Shown here one piece after another: positions 1-5,525 of a stretch of DNA of 5,525 nucleotides. Location of the stretch: assembly GCA_003645215.1 (NCBI GenBank), contig QNEM01000145.1, forward strand, positions 1-5,525, read 5' to 3'. Position 1 is the stretch's first letter, and each line of letters opens with the position of its first letter. Position numbers and translations under genes: made by a program. The DNA is from Gammaproteobacteria bacterium (lineage in GTDB: Bacteria > Pseudomonadota > Gammaproteobacteria > Eutrophobiales > Eutrophobiaceae). Below the pieces are notes generated by a model that was given only the letters and a program-made list of their open reading frames with translations, was not told the origin of the DNA and ran no database searches.

Positions 1-131
1 CACGCGAAATTTGGCTGGTTACCCATGCAGAAATAAATAGCAGCGCACGTATACGTGCCGTATTTGACTTCCTCGGCAAAGTACTGGAAAAAGATGCGTG
101 CAGCTTGAGAGGAATGAGCAAGAGTGATTAG
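1..131 (+). CDS. LysR-type transcriptional regulator, C-terminal end only
   Basis: The frame read from base 3 is open from the left edge to a TAG stop at 129-131 and gives 42 residues. The stretch reading REIWLVTHAEINSSARIRAV and then FDFL matches the usual end of LysR-family effector-binding domains, where an 'R-x-[IL]-W-L-x-T-H' strand is followed by 'x-x-x-x-R-I-R-A-V-x-D-F-L'. LysR proteins are cytoplasmic DNA-binding regulators with an N-terminal winged helix-turn-helix and a C-terminal small-molecule-binding domain; both the DNA-binding part and most of the effector domain lie outside the window, so neither target nor ligand can be inferred. The gene converges on the peptidase-hydrolase gene with 41 bases between the stops, so it is unlikely to be its divergent regulator. 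The family call is from pattern memory of a short tail. Confidence 0.7.
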   Translation, partial: REIWLVTHAEINSSARIRAVFDFLGKVLEKDACSLRGMSKSD

Positions 132-144
132 AGCATATAAAATT

Positions 145-173
145 ATTTTGTATGTTTATTTGGACGACAAAAT
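145..173. terminator. possible weak bidirectional terminator between convergent genes
   Basis: ATTTTGT at 145-151 is the exact reverse complement of ACAAAAT at 167-173, with a 15-base loop. It sits between two convergent stop codons, where a shared terminator would be expected. The stem is AT-rich and the loop is long, so this is a weak candidate and position is the main argument for it. Confidence 0.2.
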
Positions 174-2068
174 TAATACCCTTTCATTTCATCACGGGTA
201 AACGGATGTGGTGCTGTCTTACCCAGTATCCGTTTCATTATGTTATTCATCGTTTTTGCGTCGTTATCGAAACCTCCATGTGATGTACTGGTAGTTACTC
301 CAGACTTACCGTTTGAGTAATAAAATTTCAGACCTTTTTTCGTTCCTATCTTTTTAGAATAACGTTGCATCCCTAATACAGGTTTATCTTTTTGCCGCTC
401 TAATGCACGGGAGACAAGATACAATAGTGATTTCCTGTAGACATAGACTACATTGTCGTCCAGTTCCAGTTGATTGGAGAGGTTATATACATCCAGCTTT
501 GGAAGTTTAACCATTGTCGAATTCATAGTTTGCGAACCTAATCGTGGATCATAATGTTCTTTATAAAAATCGACAGTGCAAGCCGGGGCCATAAGACTAC
601 AACTGCTTATCAGGGTGGTATTTTCAAGTACGTCAAGCGCGTTTAATAAGTGACCAAGCAATACAGCACCGGTACTATGTCCAGCAAGATGTATTTTAAG
701 ATGCGTACCTTTTAAGGCATCCGCGAATGTTTTGATAACAAACAAACCGTCGCTAATCTGGGGAGTGTTATTTACTGCATATGGTAATCGGGCATCACGC
801 TTGATCTCGTCCCAAATTGCGGTAACTGGTTTTCGCACAGTATCTTCTATAAAAAGGTCACTGCGTTCTACGATTTTATCTTTCATATCACTCAAAAAAC
901 CTTCAGCTCGACCATCAGATCGCTTGAATGCTCTTGTTACAGAATCCTTGATTTCTTCAACCAGTCCTGTGTCATACATAATATGAAAAGGATAAATTCC
1001 ATTACGTTTGAATCCCTCCTTAAGGGATACAATTCGTTTTGCTGAAGCTTTTGTTGAATTTAAGCCGCCATGTGCATAAATTAATAAATGGTCATATTTA
1101 TTGGCTGTTGATGTCAGGTTTTCTATTCTTTCTGCTGTCAGTTCAATATCGCTTGCTGTACTCCAATAATCACCACGGGGTTTGAATTTTCCATCATCAA
1201 AATGCACAAAATGACCAGCAATTTCCAGTCGTTTAGGTGCTCGGCCACCAAATTCAGCACTGGATTCTGTGCCCGAAGAGGAGACTCGGCCAAAAATTTG
1301 AGGTGTAGGAATAGCCAGCCTGAAAACCCATCCATCACTGATATTTTCCAGCCAATCTTCGTATGACCAGATAGCGAAACCACCGGTACCCCATGAGGTG
1401 CCCCACGAGTTTTGAACAATAAATCCATCCTTGTTGTAACCCACTATGGCAAAAGCATGGCCACCTTCCTTCAGTTGTTCGGGCTTTATAGTAGCTATCT
1501 CATTTTTTTTATTCGTTTTTGGTTTTAACCATCCAGCATGCACATCTGCAGAAACATATATAGCACCTGCCTCGTTTAATGCTGCATGATAATCATTAAT
1601 GTCTGGTCTTAATCGATAATAAGCACCCACAGTATTTTCTTGGGCAGCACCAGCTCGATCGATTGATAGTTCATCGGGATTATTTACCTTATATGGCCAG
1701 AGGTTTTCACTGCAAACACCCATATTCTTCCACCCTCGAATAGCACCTCTGCAGCTAGAGCCATGGTAGTCTTCACCGGGCCATTCATCGTGTTTTTTCG
1801 CCATTTCATAAAGCATTCTGGTGCTGGCATTAAATTTATGATTTCTTTTTTCATTGAGAAGATTAATAACTGCGGCTAATCCAAAACCAGTACAGGCACC
1901 TTCTTGTCCCTGATCGAGAATATATGTTCCCCGGTTATCAATTTTTGATTTCAACTGAATTAACGCCGGTTCATATATATGGTCACGAATGTCAGGTGCA
2001 TCCCTGCGAACATTAAGGATTCGTTTTTTGCCAGCTGCAGTAATAGTTGGAAATGCAGTCTTTTTCAT
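173..2068 (-). CDS. papain-like C1A cysteine peptidase fused to an alpha/beta-hydrolase-like domain
   Basis: A 631-residue protein with two apparent catalytic domains. Residues about 20-255 form a C1A (papain) fold: Q53 of the oxyanion hole in LDQGQEGACTGFG, nucleophile C59, general base H204 in EGGHAFAIVGY, and N220 in QNSWGTSWG. The 'DAPDIRDHIYEP' segment at 23-34 is a common lead-in of bacterial C1A peptidases. Residues about 325-620 look like a serine alpha/beta hydrolase: YAHGG at 331-335 as a possible oxyanion loop, the nucleophile elbow GHSTG at 463-467 (S465), a possible acid at D537 or D538, and H597 in TSHGGFDND. No signal peptide or transmembrane segment is visible and C59 lies too near the N terminus for a long inhibitory propeptide, so a cytoplasmic or non-Sec-secreted protein is inferred. 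The ATG is preceded, five bases away, by GGGGAAG. Substrates are unknown; the peptidase call is firm, the hydrolase call is by motif. Confidence 0.88.
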   Translation of the reverse strand: MKKTAFPTITAAGKKRILNVRRDAPDIRDHIYEPALIQLKSKIDNRGTYILDQGQEGACTGFGLAAVINLLNEKRNHKFNASTRMLYEMAKKHDEWPGEDYHGSSCRGAIRGWKNMGVCSENLWPYKVNNPDELSIDRAGAAQENTVGAYYRLRPDINDYHAALNEAGAIYVSADVHAGWLKPKTNKKNEIATIKPEQLKEGGHAFAIVGYNKDGFIVQNSWGTSWGTGGFAIWSYEDWLENISDGWVFRLAIPTPQIFGRVSSSGTESSAEFGGRAPKRLEIAGHFVHFDDGKFKPRGDYWSTASDIELTAERIENLTSTANKYDHLLIYAHGGLNSTKASAKRIVSLKEGFKRNGIYPFHIMYDTGLVEEIKDSVTRAFKRSDGRAEGFLSDMKDKIVERSDLFIEDTVRKPVTAIWDEIKRDARLPYAVNNTPQISDGLFVIKTFADALKGTHLKIHLAGHSTGAVLLGHLLNALDVLENTTLISSCSLMAPACTVDFYKEHYDPRLGSQTMNSTMVKLPKLDVYNLSNQLELDDNVVYVYRKSLLYLVSRALERQKDKPVLGMQRYSKKIGTKKGLKFYYSNGKSGVTTSTSHGGFDNDAKTMNNIMKRILGKTAPHPFTRDEMKGY

Positions 2069-2090
2069 ATCATCTTCCCCGGAATGATTG

Positions 2091-2108
2091 ACCTGAAGAT
2101 TTTCAGGT
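2091..2108. promoter_or_regulatory. perfect inverted repeat in the leader of the peptidase-hydrolase gene
   Basis: ACCTGAA (2091-2097) and TTCAGGT (2102-2108) are exact reverse complements separated by GATT. The element lies 22 bases upstream of the ATG of the minus-strand peptidase gene and just above its ribosome binding site. It could be a leader RNA hairpin or an operator. It has no adjoining T tract on the minus strand, so it does not look like a terminator of the upstream permease gene. A TAATAT that could serve as a minus-strand -10 box lies at 2136-2141, but no convincing -35 box accompanies it. Confidence 0.35.
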
Positions 2109-2225
2109 TTGATTTAAGATTAACAGAGCTTGTCCATATTAGAATCCCCCAAACGGGGTAAGTTTTAATGTCCAGTTTTGTGTTGGGCCAAAAGCAATAT
2201 TTAATTGTTTGATGTTTGTATATAT

Positions 2226-3446
2226 TCAATAAATATAGTGCCACAGACTGGAGAGGACGAACCCGCAGCTAACAAAAAAACCTGCTATTGGTATCCATAA
2301 AGGAAAGACGATTGTATTTTTGGGATTTGGATCACGTCGCTTTATTCTCCATAAGGCGAGATTAACCATAGAAAAAACAGTTAATATAATTACCGACGTT
2401 GCCTCCGCCAGGGTGGCCAATCTCCCTACAGAAGCCAGAATCAGCACGATAACTGTTGCTAGCAGGGTGGCTACCAGAGGTGTTCGGGTCTTTGGATGCA
2501 CAAACTGTAATACAGCAGGTAACTGCCCGCGTGAACTCAAGCCATAAAACACGCGTGAGGCCATGATCATCTGTATCAATGCACCATTGATGATGGCGAA
2601 CATACCGATAATACTGATGATTACTGCCTGTTCCCCGGTATGGTATTCATATATCAATGCCAGGGGTGCTTCACTTGTGGCAAGTACTTCCGGGCTAATG
2701 GTCATTACCGAGGTAATCATTATCGCCATATACAGTAGTGTCGTGATACCCAGTGTCAATATGATGGCAATAGGCAGATTTCTTTTGGCATTTACGGTCT
2801 CTTCTGCCACATCAACCATATCCTCGAACCCTATAAATGCATAAAAAGCCAGCAAGGATCCCGCATAGATGCTACCCAGACTGGTCGTATCCATTGATGG
2901 CAGTAACGCTTCCCATCTTGCCGAATCCATTTCCAGGCCGTTAACACTCACTACAATAATCAGTAGCAGGCCACCGATCTCGATGACAGTAATGGCGGCG
3001 GCGATTGTTACTGATTCTTTAATTCCCCAGGCGGCAATGAACCCTAGACATAAAACAACCAAAAAGATAATCACCAGCCGATCCATTTCTATAAATTCGT
3101 GAAGATAACCGACGAAGCCATTTACCAGTGCCGAAGCAGACACCAGGCCTGCGGCAATAACCAGCAAGCCAACCAGTATGGACAGGCGATCTATAGAAAA
3201 ACCTTCCTTGACGTAAAGCGCCGCACCGGCACAGCGTGGGTAACGGCCTGACAACTCTGCGAATGACAATGCTGTTAATCCTGCGATCAGAGATGCAACA
3301 AGAAATGAAACTGGTGCGAGATAACCTGAAATACCAGCAAGTTCACCAATCAGTGCATAGATCCCTGCACCAATGGTAGTGCCCAGGCCATAAAGCACCA
3401 GTTGGGGCAAGGTCAGGGAACGCTTCAGAGTTACATGCTGATTCAC
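2226..3446 (-). CDS. APC-superfamily amino acid permease (CAT-like)
   Basis: A 406-residue inner-membrane protein with about 11 hydrophobic segments, near residues 14-36, 43-63, 88-112, 123-141, 146-168, 190-208, 224-248, 274-298, 323-339, 348-366 and 381-401. The broken first helix carries the APC substrate-site motif in GTTIGAGIYAL (22-32). The sixth helix ends in FYAFIGFEDM (201-210), followed by VAEETVNAKRNLPIAI (213-228), a pattern typical of cationic amino acid transporter-like members of the APC superfamily. These proteins usually take up amino acids by proton symport or exchange through a LeuT-type fold; the substrate here cannot be read from sequence. The start is GTG: an in-frame TAA lies four codons upstream and no ATG intervenes. 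No clear Shine-Dalgarno precedes it, so expression may be low or coupled. It follows the 90-residue gene after 76 bases and precedes the peptidase gene by 157 bases. Confidence 0.9.
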   Translation of the reverse strand: MNQHVTLKRSLTLPQLVLYGLGTTIGAGIYALIGELAGISGYLAPVSFLVASLIAGLTALSFAELSGRYPRCAGAALYVKEGFSIDRLSILVGLLVIAAGLVSASALVNGFVGYLHEFIEMDRLVIIFLVVLCLGFIAAWGIKESVTIAAAITVIEIGGLLLIIVVSVNGLEMDSARWEALLPSMDTTSLGSIYAGSLLAFYAFIGFEDMVDVAEETVNAKRNLPIAIILTLGITTLLYMAIMITSVMTISPEVLATSEAPLALIYEYHTGEQAVIISIIGMFAIINGALIQMIMASRVFYGLSSRGQLPAVLQFVHPKTRTPLVATLLATVIVLILASVGRLATLAEATSVIILTVFSMVNLALWRIKRRDPNPKNTIVFPLWIPIAGFFVSCGFVLSSLWHYIY

Positions 3447-3522
3447 AAGCAGATTTTAACCAATAATCAATGAATGCAGTAGTGTCTTAATGTAAAAACT
3501 AGCTGGGTTTTGCTATAGAAAA

Positions 3523-3795
3523 TTATTTTTTGAATGTTCTGGAATGCTTCAGCCTGGGATCATGTTGATCCAGATCAGCCTGTACCTCATCACGGCTGCG
3601 ATGGAAAACGATCTCTCGTCCCATCACATTGCCTACATATGCCTGTGCGTTATTGGTAGGTGTAAGATCGCACTTCACACTATGAACACCCTCACCAATG
3701 ATGACAGTGATTTGACTGGCGCGCTTGTCCAATACAACCACGTCCATCGACTGTTCGCTTTCTGTATTAATGACCGTAATCGTTTCGCTATTCAT
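3523..3795 (-). CDS. small conserved-looking hypothetical protein, 90 residues
   Basis: I do not recognise a named family. The product starts with a run of alternating hydrophobic and polar residues (ETITVINTESEQ, then MDVVVLDKRASQITVIIGEG at 17-36), suggesting a small beta-rich domain. It continues with VHSVKCDLTPT and YVGNVMGREIVFHRS, and ends in a charged tail rich in Asp, His, Lys and Arg (from about residue 68). There is one cysteine (C42), no signal peptide and no membrane segment, so a cytoplasmic protein is likely. The ATG at 3793-3795 is the first start after an in-frame stop, but no Shine-Dalgarno is visible, which lowers confidence. It is the first of three tandem minus-strand genes and could be cotranscribed with the permease. 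Its composition is protein-like, unlike that of the overlapping plus-strand frame. Confidence 0.65.
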   Translation of the reverse strand: MNSETITVINTESEQSMDVVVLDKRASQITVIIGEGVHSVKCDLTPTNNAQAYVGNVMGREIVFHRSRDEVQADLDQHDPRLKHSRTFKK

Positions 3796-3931
3796 GGGAT
3801 TGATAGTAAGGGAATCAGATGGGCCTGTCCCCCTAATATCCAGAGGTTCCTGTTTGTGGGAATAGTCTATTTAATTTCATGTAAAATATTACCTAAAACC
3901 TGTATGTACTTGGTAAATATGGTGTATTATC

Positions 3932-3948
3932 ATTACATCTAATGTAAT
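3932..3948. promoter_or_regulatory. perfect 7-3-7 palindrome, candidate operator in a divergent intergenic region
   Basis: ATTACAT (3932-3938), CTA, ATGTAAT (3942-3948): a perfect dyad of 17 bases between the divergent 90-residue gene and the receiver/coiled-coil gene. Hexamers resembling -10 boxes flank it: TAATAT on the plus strand (3945-3950, overlapping the right arm) and GATAAT on the minus strand (complement of 3926-3931, directly adjoining the left arm). The size and position fit binding of a dimeric helix-turn-helix regulator that could control both directions. No good -35 box was found for either, and the region is AT-rich, so chance is not excluded. Confidence 0.35.
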
Positions 3949-4043
3949 ATTGAGCAAATCTGTATTTGAGGGTTGGTAAGAAACAGGTGTTTTTAGTCCC
4001 ATGCTAAAGGCAGCTTTATCTACTATTACGGTTTGAACTGACC

Positions 4044-5525
4044 ATGAACGAAAAAGTAAATTTAAAAAGTATTCTTATAATTGATGATGATCAGGAGGTT
4101 AGAGCGCTCCTGAAGTCACTTCTCGCAAAGCATTTTTCTGATGTCAATATTCATGAATACGATCCAATTGAAAGAGGAGAGCCTGCTAATGGTTTCGATT
4201 GGAGTATGTTTGATGTACTTATTCTGGACCAATACCTGTGTATACATGAGCTGACTGGCCTTGACCTGTTTCAGAAGCATCACAAATCCCCCGGTTTCCC
4301 CCCCACGATAATGGTGACTGCTGCAGGTAATGAAGCACTTGTAATTCGCGCACTCAAATCCGGCATTAAAGAATACATACGTAAAGAAGACATGAATTCA
4401 GCAAATCTATCTGAAGCTGTTCACAAGGCTTATGAAGAACACCATGTAAATCAAAACGTGCAGCAAGAACTGGAAGCAGAAGAAAAGCGTATTCAGGAAG
4501 ATCGTTCACAGCTTGAAACAGATGCCGCTGTCATAAACTCCCAACTACAGGAAATTGAAGAAGAAAAAAACCGCATACAGCAAGAAGCTACGAATGAAGT
4601 TCAACGATTAAAGAGCGAGGCTGAAGAACAGATCCAGATAGAGCGTGAAGAACTTGCCAAAGAATCTGTTGCTTTGAAGGCACAACTGGATGATATAGAA
4701 AAAGCCAGGCAAAGCAGTCTGGAAGCTACGAACGAATTTCAGCGAATAGAGAGTGAGACTGAAGAACAGATCCAGAAAGAGCGTGAAGAGCTTGCAAAAG
4801 AATCTGCTGCTGTGAAGGCACAACTGGAAGATATAGAAAAAGCCAGGCAAAGCAATCTGGAAGCTACGAACAAATTTCAGCAAATAGAGAGTGAGGCTGA
4901 AGAAAAGATCCAGAAAGAGCGTGAAGAACTTGCCAAAGAATCTGCTGTCGTGAAGGCAGAGTTTAAGAATCTGGAAGAAGAAAAACGCATGCAGCAGGAT
5001 GCCATGGACGCAGTTCAGCAGGCAGATAGTGAGACTGAATCACAGATACAAAAAGAATATGAAGAGCTTAAAAAAGAAGTTTCTGTAGTAAAGGAAAAAT
5101 TATTAAAAGCAGTAAAAGGATATTCAAAGATCAAGAAGGAAAATGATGTGCTTTTAAAAGATCGGGCTATTGTTGAAGTAGAAAGGCAGAAACATGCAAC
5201 AGAAATGGCCATGGCCAAAGAGAAGATTAAAGATGTCAATCGGGCGTTAGTTGCTACTCAAACGAAACAAAAAGTATTCGAAGAAGAAAAACAAGAAATA
5301 ATCACGAAAGATGTGATTGCCTCTAATGAAGTTAGTGGGGATGAGGAAGTTCTCAATCTTACTAGATCAAAAGCACCATTAGATGCAGACGAATTGTTAG
5401 ATTCAGGCCAGCAGACACAGGAACAAGGTGATAGTAAAGTTAGTGGGGCTGAGGAAGTTCTCGACCTTACTAAATCACAAGCACCATTAGATACAGACGA
5501 ATTGTTAGATTCAGGCCAGCAGACA
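4044..5525 (+). CDS. response-regulator receiver domain with long coiled-coil and repeat tail, 3' end outside window
   Basis: One frame is open from ATG 4044 to the right edge (494 codons, no stop). Residues 7-130 are a CheY-like receiver: ILIIDDDQEVRALL supplies the acidic pair D14 and D15, D62 in VLILDQY is the phosphoacceptor, T92 in IMVTAAGNE the switch threonine and K114 in EYIRKED the conserved lysine. Two deviations are visible: the loop after D62 has no Pro-x-x-x-Gly (G72 lies ten residues on), and the Pro usual after the lysine is Glu. Residues about 131-423 are Glu/Lys/Gln/Ala-rich coiled coil, including four tandem 46-residue units at 181-364. From 430 an acidic 36-residue repeat begins. 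No DNA-binding, GGDEF, EAL, HD or kinase output is visible, so a phosphorylation-controlled scaffold is inferred, as for FrzS and AglZ. An in-frame TAA upstream supports this ATG, though the Shine-Dalgarno is poor. Confidence 0.88.
   Translation, partial: MNEKVNLKSILIIDDDQEVRALLKSLLAKHFSDVNIHEYDPIERGEPANGFDWSMFDVLILDQYLCIHELTGLDLFQKHHKSPGFPPTIMVTAAGNEALVIRALKSGIKEYIRKEDMNSANLSEAVHKAYEEHHVNQNVQQELEAEEKRIQEDRSQLETDAAVINSQLQEIEEEKNRIQQEATNEVQRLKSEAEEQIQIEREELAKESVALKAQLDDIEKARQSSLEATNEFQRIESETEEQIQKEREELAKESAAVKAQLEDIEKARQSNLEATNKFQQIESEAEEKIQKEREELAKESAVVKAEFKNLEEEKRMQQDAMDAVQQADSETESQIQKEYEELKKEVSVVKEKLLKAVKGYSKIKKENDVLLKDRAIVEVERQKHATEMAMAKEKIKDVNRALVATQTKQKVFEEEKQEIITKDVIASNEVSGDEEVLNLTRSKAPLDADELLDSGQQTQEQGDSKVSGAEEVLDLTKSQAPLDTDELLDSGQQT
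4584..5135 (+). repeat. four tandem 138-bp units encoding 46-residue coiled-coil repeats
   Basis: Units begin at 4584, 4722, 4860 and 4998 and remain in frame. Unit 1 starts EATNEVQRLKSEAEEQIQIE, and units 2 and 3 start EATNEFQRIESETEEQIQKE and EATNKFQQIESEAEEKIQKE. Unit 4 (DAMDAVQQADSETESQIQKE) is diverged. Comparing by eye, units 1 and 2 differ at 14 of 138 bases, and units 2 and 3 at 8 of the first 99, after which unit 3 diverges. An older, degenerate copy seems to precede unit 1, in IQEDRSQLETDAAV onward. The length of 46 equals six heptads plus four residues, so each unit would add one stutter to a regular coiled coil. Confidence 0.9.
5331..5525 (+). repeat. 108-bp tandem repeat encoding a 36-residue acidic motif, second copy cut by the window edge
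   Basis: The 87-base block at 5331-5417 recurs at 5439-5525 with 6 differences by eye; a 21-base linker (5418-5438) completes a period of 108 bases, or 36 codons. The encoded motif is V-S-G-[DA]-E-E-V-L-[ND]-L-T-x-S-x-A-P-L-D-x-D-E-L-L-D-S-G-Q-Q-T. It is acidic and carries two hydrophobic clusters (EEVLxLT and DELLDSG) separated by Ala-Pro, suggesting a disordered linear motif used several times rather than a folded domain. Further copies may follow beyond the edge. Confidence 0.88.

Noticed and set aside
1138..1428. Minus-strand frame of 96 codons inside the peptidase-hydrolase gene
   Set aside because: Lies wholly within the 631-residue gene in another frame and has no recognisable motif.
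2146..2158. CCCCC-AAAC-GGGG possible terminator after the permease gene
   Set aside because: The stem is only four base pairs and lacks an adjoining T tract on the minus strand; too weak to call.
2320..3102. Three plus-strand frames of 75-93 codons opposite the permease
   Set aside because: Antisense of hydrophobic membrane segments, which commonly stays open; no motif and no ribosome site.
3494..3515. TAGC...GCTA stem followed on the minus strand by five T, after the 90-residue gene
   Set aside because: A four-pair stem with an eight-base loop is likely unstable; could be chance in AT-rich DNA.
3544..3942. Plus-strand open frame of 132 codons overlapping the 90-residue gene and the intergenic region
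   Set aside because: Its translation is rich in Ile, Cys, His and Tyr without domain-like patterning and runs through the AT-rich intergenic DNA. The opposite strand gives a better protein.
3990..4018. TTTAG...CTAAA stem upstream of the receiver gene considered as a riboswitch
   Set aside because: Only a five-pair stem is visible and no known riboswitch consensus could be recognised around it.
4608..4883. Minus-strand open frame of 91 codons with an internal repeat (FVRSFQxALPGFFYI)
   Set aside because: It is the exact antisense of the 138-bp coiled-coil repeats; its repetition is inherited from them.
5015..5239. Minus-strand open frame of 74 codons, Ser/Phe-rich
   Set aside because: Antisense shadow of the Lys/Glu-rich coiled coil, which gives Ser, Phe and Leu codons on the other strand.

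Overview
The window looks like a chromosomal stretch of a Gram-negative bacterium of moderate-to-low GC, most plausibly a gammaproteobacterium. That guess rests on gene style only (a LysR-type tail, a CAT-like amino acid permease, a receiver/coiled-coil protein); there is no rRNA, tRNA or marker gene to settle it. I saw no mobile element, CRISPR array or RNA gene.

Layout: (1) Bases 1-131 (+) hold the last 42 codons of a LysR-type transcriptional regulator. (2) Convergent to it, 173-2068 (-) encodes a 631-residue protein that joins an N-terminal papain-like (C1A) cysteine peptidase to a C-terminal serine alpha/beta-hydrolase-like domain. A perfect 7-bp inverted repeat lies in its leader. (3) 2226-3446 (-) encodes an APC-superfamily amino acid permease with a GTG start. 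(4) 3523-3795 (-) encodes a small 90-residue protein of unknown function. (5) 3796-4043 is a divergent intergenic region with a perfect 7-3-7 palindrome. (6) From 4044 to the right edge (+) a single frame stays open for 494 codons with no stop: a CheY-like receiver domain, then a long charged coiled coil built from tandem 46-residue units, then an acidic tail with a 36-residue repeat cut off by the window edge.

The three minus-strand genes are tandem, with gaps of 76 and 157 bases, so they could share transcripts. No shared pathway is evident between the permease, the small protein and the protease-hydrolase. The receiver/coiled-coil gene is divergent from them. Its architecture (receiver, long coiled coil, repeated short acidic motif, no visible DNA-binding or enzymatic output) suggests a scaffold or localisation protein, in the manner of FrzS and AglZ of Myxococcus, rather than a transcription factor. 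The two items most worth follow-up are the dual-hydrolase fusion and the repeat-built receiver protein.
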